Shown here: piece by piece, positions 20,317 through 23,356 of the stretch | Position numbering within the stretch: the first letter of the stretch is position 1 | Layout of the letters: the number at the start of each line of letters is the position of its first letter | Assembly: GCA_019648995.1 (NCBI GenBank) | Contig: BLXT01008440.1 | Location: 1,455,932 to 1,479,287 of the forward strand | Source of the DNA: Plakobranchus ocellatus | Taxonomy: Eukaryota; Mollusca; Gastropoda; Plakobranchidae | Reading direction: 5' to 3' | DNA length: 23,356 nt | Program-made: the position numbers and the translations under genes | The notes under the pieces: generated by a model | Told to the model about the DNA's origin: nothing | Databases searched by the model: none | Seen by the model: only the letters and a program-made list of their open reading frames with translations

Positions 20317-20830
20317 TTATTGCTTTATTTTCCTCTCCTCCTGCCGTATGCCTGCTGTCCTCTTTTCTAATTTTGCGATAGATGAGTGAATGAGCTCCCC
20401 ACCTAGCTCTCACAATAGCCCAAGTCCTATCTTATGTCGTCGAATAAAAGGAAGGCATTGACACTCTAAAATATGATGTTTCGGGATAACTTTCTTTTTA
20501 AACATCCTTCTGTAAGTTGCCATATATAGGTCTATGTTTGTTTTAATACTTGATAATGAAACCGGAGCTATAGGATATGTCTGTGATATATGGTAATGAA
20601 CAAGAGCGTAGGCCTTGTTAAGCAGGTCAAAATTAAGTTTTGTTTCATTTACATTATCAACAATGAAAGGGTTACTGGTCCATTCACACATTGTCCTGAC
20701 TGTTGACTGTTGACGCTGTGATGTCTTTGAAAACCTTTGGGTGTAGATATTTGTTACAGTGACTGCCTGTAAACAAACTGCTATGATATGACTGTGGTGT
20801 GATAGCATGCTTATCTAGCACAGCATCAAG
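20317..20830 (-). pseudogene. Relic of an unnamed, probably transposon-linked invertebrate protein
   Basis: Reading the - strand, one frame gives LDAVLDKHAITPQSYHS and then SLFTGSHCNKYLHPKVFKDI. After a frameshift near 20690 the reading continues through LLNKAYALVHYHISQTYPIA and ATYRRMFKKKVIPKHHILEC to RRHKIGLGLL. Then comes an in-frame TGA, and ELGGELIHSSIAKLEKRTAG follows without a shift to a stop at 20319-20317. The order DKHxIxxQxYH, GxH, PKxHxLE, GLGxxxExGGExxH recurs in long uncharacterised proteins of cnidarians and molluscs, as I recall them, probably carried by mobile elements. I cannot name a superfamily. Frameshift plus stop inside the most conserved block mark it as dead. Confidence 0.6.
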
Positions 20831-21424
20831 TTAAGAACATACAAGGCCAGATCGGGACGTTGGTAGTCAATATGAAATTATTGCGGTTCAACTTTAAAAT
20901 CTAGGAGTTTTTTAAATATTTATATTGTTTATTACCAGGGAACTGTCTTGAACTGTCTTGAGGGAAATATAAATTCTGCTTACATCTAGTAAAAGATGGA
21001 AAGTTCGTATTTCAATTAAATAAAAGAAAATACTCACAGATATATTTTTTTTTCACATTCTTCACATACGAATGCTATACTGATTATGCTTTACTACCTC
21101 TACTCTGCCATGGCTAATATGGTTTTTGGATCAAATTTACAAAATTTTTCATACATTAAGTTTAAACTTTCCCCAATTCATATGTCATTTAAAAAAAAAA
21201 TGTGGTGAGAGTCGTTCGAAAAAAAAAATTATAAATTAAAAACAACATATAAAAACTTAAGTGTTCTGGCCCATTTTACGCAAAATAAAATTCAATCTTT
21301 CAAATGAAAATATAACTTAAAACTTTATACCCATGGAGAGTGAAAGAAAAAGGCTTTAATATGACATTTATCATTAAAGTTTGCTCTGAGAATAAGGTTT
21401 GTAAATAGATTAATAAAAACACAA

Positions 21425-21660
21425 GAAATTCACAAAATTCGTGACCTCATCGGCGGCCATGATTAACAAATGCAGCTGTTCAACTGACCGGGTCACAGCA
21501 TTGCTAATCCACGCCCCTTGCCCGTGCAATCCCACCCCAATAAGCTTATCTCTTGAGGGGATTGCTGCCTAGTATTCTTCCTGCGAGGTAATTAATTACC
21601 TTGCACTGCCCACAACTAGAAGCCAAGATTCTGGCCAAAATGAGCAACCGTGTGTAACCT
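21425..21660. other. GC-richer patch with a TAATTA palindrome
   Basis: A stretch distinctly less AT-rich than its surroundings, with no open frame I can place. It includes TGACC-G-GGTCA (21485-21495), an inverted pair of nuclear-receptor-like half sites, and a perfect 16-base palindrome, AGGTAATTAATTACCT (21586-21601), with homeodomain-type TAATTA cores. It could be an enhancer-like element or an unidentified repeat; nothing in the sequence decides. Confidence 0.4.
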
Positions 21661-21863
21661 AGAAATCATATAAGCTCTGGATGCTACTAGAAACTTCTGG
21701 ACATATGTATTTGATTCACCTTTTGCCTTGGTCTATCTTACATCTACGCATCAACTTTGCTGTATTAAGATACTAACCGTATGAATTCTAAAAATATTCA
21801 TAAAGACTTTAAACTTTTTTTTCATAATATCAATTGGTTTGTAACATTAATCTAATGCCTTAC

Positions 21864-22021
21864 CTAAAACTCAATGCATCTGCCAAATCCCTCAAATTAA
21901 ACTGAGTGTATCCATAACCTTCACGTTTAAATGCTAGCACAGCATTAGGTCCCAACCATACACTTCCATCAATTCGAGGTGTAAAATGAACACCAAGAAA
22001 AGGAAATCTTGGATCTGGTAC
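21864..22021 (-). CDS. L2HGDH: L2HGDH internal exon
   Basis: Encodes 52 codons plus two bases: [20 protein letters not shown], then [20 protein letters not shown], then [12 protein letters not shown], with AG joining G of the next exon as Arg. [30 protein letters not shown] is almost invariant among animal L2HGDH proteins and lines part of the substrate and FAD pocket. Acceptor TTTAATCTAG, entry phase 0; donor AG|GTAAGG. The three exons here give about 160 residues of a protein usually around 450 long. The part carrying the N-terminal FAD-binding GxGxxG motif is outside the window. Confidence 0.95.
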
Positions 22022-23081
22022 CTAGATTAAATAGAATCATTCAAATAATTAACAAATCGTCACTTCAAAATTCTTCTTCTCTCTACACATTTTTGGTAGT
22101 GGTGAGCTTATTTAAGGTCAAGAATTCTTCATTACTTTATGCTTCTTAAAAATGTTAAGGAAGAGCATATCTGTTTACAGTAAATGTGAAAGTTATTTTA
22201 AAATAATTTTAGAAATTTGTAGTTCCATATGAAACTTTCATGTCCTGAGTGCATCATACTTGCTTCTCAAGGCATAGAATTTGGCCTCCTGAATGCTACT
22301 TTAGTTAGACAAATCATCTCAGGGATGATTCTCAGGGAATCATCGCAGACCTAGCCATCATATCAGTCTAGTCCCTGGTGACAGACTAACTTGCCTGAGC
22401 ATACCAAGAATTTTACTGGAATTCAACTGCTTCTTGTGCATATTTGATTAAGATACATTTTGACAAACCAGCTTTTAAAGTGACATTATGTAAAACAATG
22501 CATTGCTTACTTTATTAATAATCACAATCAACACTTTCTCTAAAGTTGTTCTTTTTGCCTCTGAGCAAGTTTATCATTTATTTTCCACTTTTCTCGATTG
22601 CCAATATACAATAAGAGAAAAGATAAAACATCAAGATTAGCAGTGCATGTTACCCTTAGTTATTGGTCTTTTTGATACAGTTAGTCTTGAGGCCGAGGCA
22701 GACAAACTGAATCTAGAGCTAATTTCTAAATTTATTTTTTCTTAAGCTTGCAATCAACTACTGGGAAGCTGCAGTGAGAAAAAATAAATCTGTTCTGCAC
22801 TCTCTAATTTACTCAAGAAGCACATAATACCACTGGGAAAATCAGACCTGTATTTTGTTTAGAATGCTGATGACTTCCTTGAAGTAAAATTAATTGCACT
22901 TTGAAATAGGCTAATATTTACGGATTTGTTAAAATCTTTTGAAGTTTTAACATAAGAAAGTATTTTTTTTTGTAGTGGCAAGTTTTGTGCAAATACCATC
23001 GCAACAGAGTTACATAAGTGATGATTTATAGTAATAAAAAAAATGCAACATTTATGCCAGGCCTACGCTACCTGCATTTCA

Positions 23082-23094
23082 GGGTCAGTGACCC
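23082..23094. promoter_or_regulatory. Inverted repeat GGGTCA-G-TGACCC
   Basis: Perfect six-base arms with a single-base spacer, the layout of IR-1 nuclear-receptor elements (EcR/RXR, FXR types). It is followed closely by TGACCC (23101-23106). Role unproven. Confidence 0.35.
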
Positions 23095-23280
23095 CAGTCT
23101 GTGACCCAGTCACAAAAACAGACCTAGCTGATCCTCCAACTAAGATATCATCTATATTACGCTGTGATCTAAACCTTTCAGATTTTAAAAATTTAAACAT
23201 TTATAAATGTATCAAAATAATAGAAAGATCCCTTCAGATTTCAGGGCAGGTTTGATAGCCATTGCTCCACCAATGCTCAG

Positions 23281-23315
23281 AGCGAGAGAGAGAGAGAGAG
23301 AGATAGATAGAGAGA
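23281..23315. repeat. (GA)n microsatellite with GATA interruptions
   Basis: AGCGAGAGAGAGAGAGAGAG continues through GATAGATAGAGAGA. Purine-rich sequence carries on toward the window end. Confidence 0.95.
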
Positions 23316-23356
23316 AGGGTAGGGAAAAAAGGGAGAAAGAGACAGACATATAGAAA

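Larger units (their letters stand above)
16464..21863 (-). other. L2HGDH: L2HGDH 5.4 kb intron hosting several relics
   Basis: The intron is bounded by donor AG|GTAAGG (at 21864/21863) and acceptor AATAG at 16465-16464. It contains, from left to right, a CAG/CAA-type tract, a repeat array, a Tc1-like element, palindromes with nuclear-receptor-type sites and an unnamed protein relic. Segments without an assigned feature are 16464-17040, 17100-17290, 19640-20310 and 20835-21420. They are AT-rich, with a GTGTGAGCATGTGTG run near 20168 and a twice-repeated AACTGTCTTG at about 20940-20961. Confidence 0.8.
22022..23356 (-). other. L2HGDH: L2HGDH intron (5' side), incomplete
   Basis: No further L2HGDH exon is found up to the window edge; the preceding conserved segment is not recognisable in any - frame. 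Content is AT-rich, with a GATGATTC/GAATCATC hairpin (22324-22344), an inverted repeat at 23082-23094 and a terminal GA repeat. Confidence 0.65.

Noticed and set aside
22324-22344. GATGATTC/GAATCATC hairpin as a structured RNA or terminator
   Set aside because: An eight-base stem with a five-base loop is expected occasionally by chance and has no supporting context.

Overview
This is AT-rich eukaryotic nuclear DNA with GT-AG introns of roughly 0.4 to 5.4 kb, many decayed transposons and a tRNA-derived SINE. It looks like an invertebrate animal. A mollusc, perhaps a heterobranch gastropod, is a guess from texture such as scattered AGATCTAG motifs; no marker gene fixes the lineage. Nothing bacterial or phage-like is present, so most open frames are chance reading through AT-rich introns.

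Two real genes converge. On the + strand, the last six coding exons of THUMPD2 (411-463, 1306-1393, 3754-3825, 5602-5716, 6207-6327, 6782-7274) encode the end of the THUMP domain and the whole Rossmann methyltransferase domain; earlier exons lie left of the window. On the - strand, the last three coding exons of L2HGDH (22021-21864, 16463-16332, 15947-15752) encode the C-terminal ~160 residues of mitochondrial L-2-hydroxyglutarate dehydrogenase; earlier exons lie right of the window. Every internal splice phase closes exactly in both genes. The genes have unrelated jobs (U6 snRNA modification and metabolite repair) and are simply neighbours.

The rest is intron, untranslated or intergenic sequence. 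A degenerate threefold ~66 bp repeat sits at 142-313. A pogo/Tigger-like non-autonomous element with TA target sites lies at 1872-2749. An antisense piggyBac transposase relic (8569-8029) lies just downstream of THUMPD2 and contains its best polyadenylation signal. A tRNA-derived SINE is at 8843-9004. A 6.7 kb gene-free, + strand A-rich tract (9005-15751) holds a tandem ~97 bp duplication and probably the L2HGDH 3' UTR. The 5.4 kb L2HGDH intron carries a near-complete but dead Tc1-like element (17522-18962) between two copies of an older repeat, a cluster of nuclear-receptor-type sites (19556-19613), and a frameshifted relic of a recurring invertebrate protein family I cannot name (20830-20317).

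I see no novel multi-gene system. The most useful results are the two reconstructed gene models, the unusual catalytic-domain motifs of this THUMPD2, the unnamed protein relic, and the nuclear-receptor-type palindromes.
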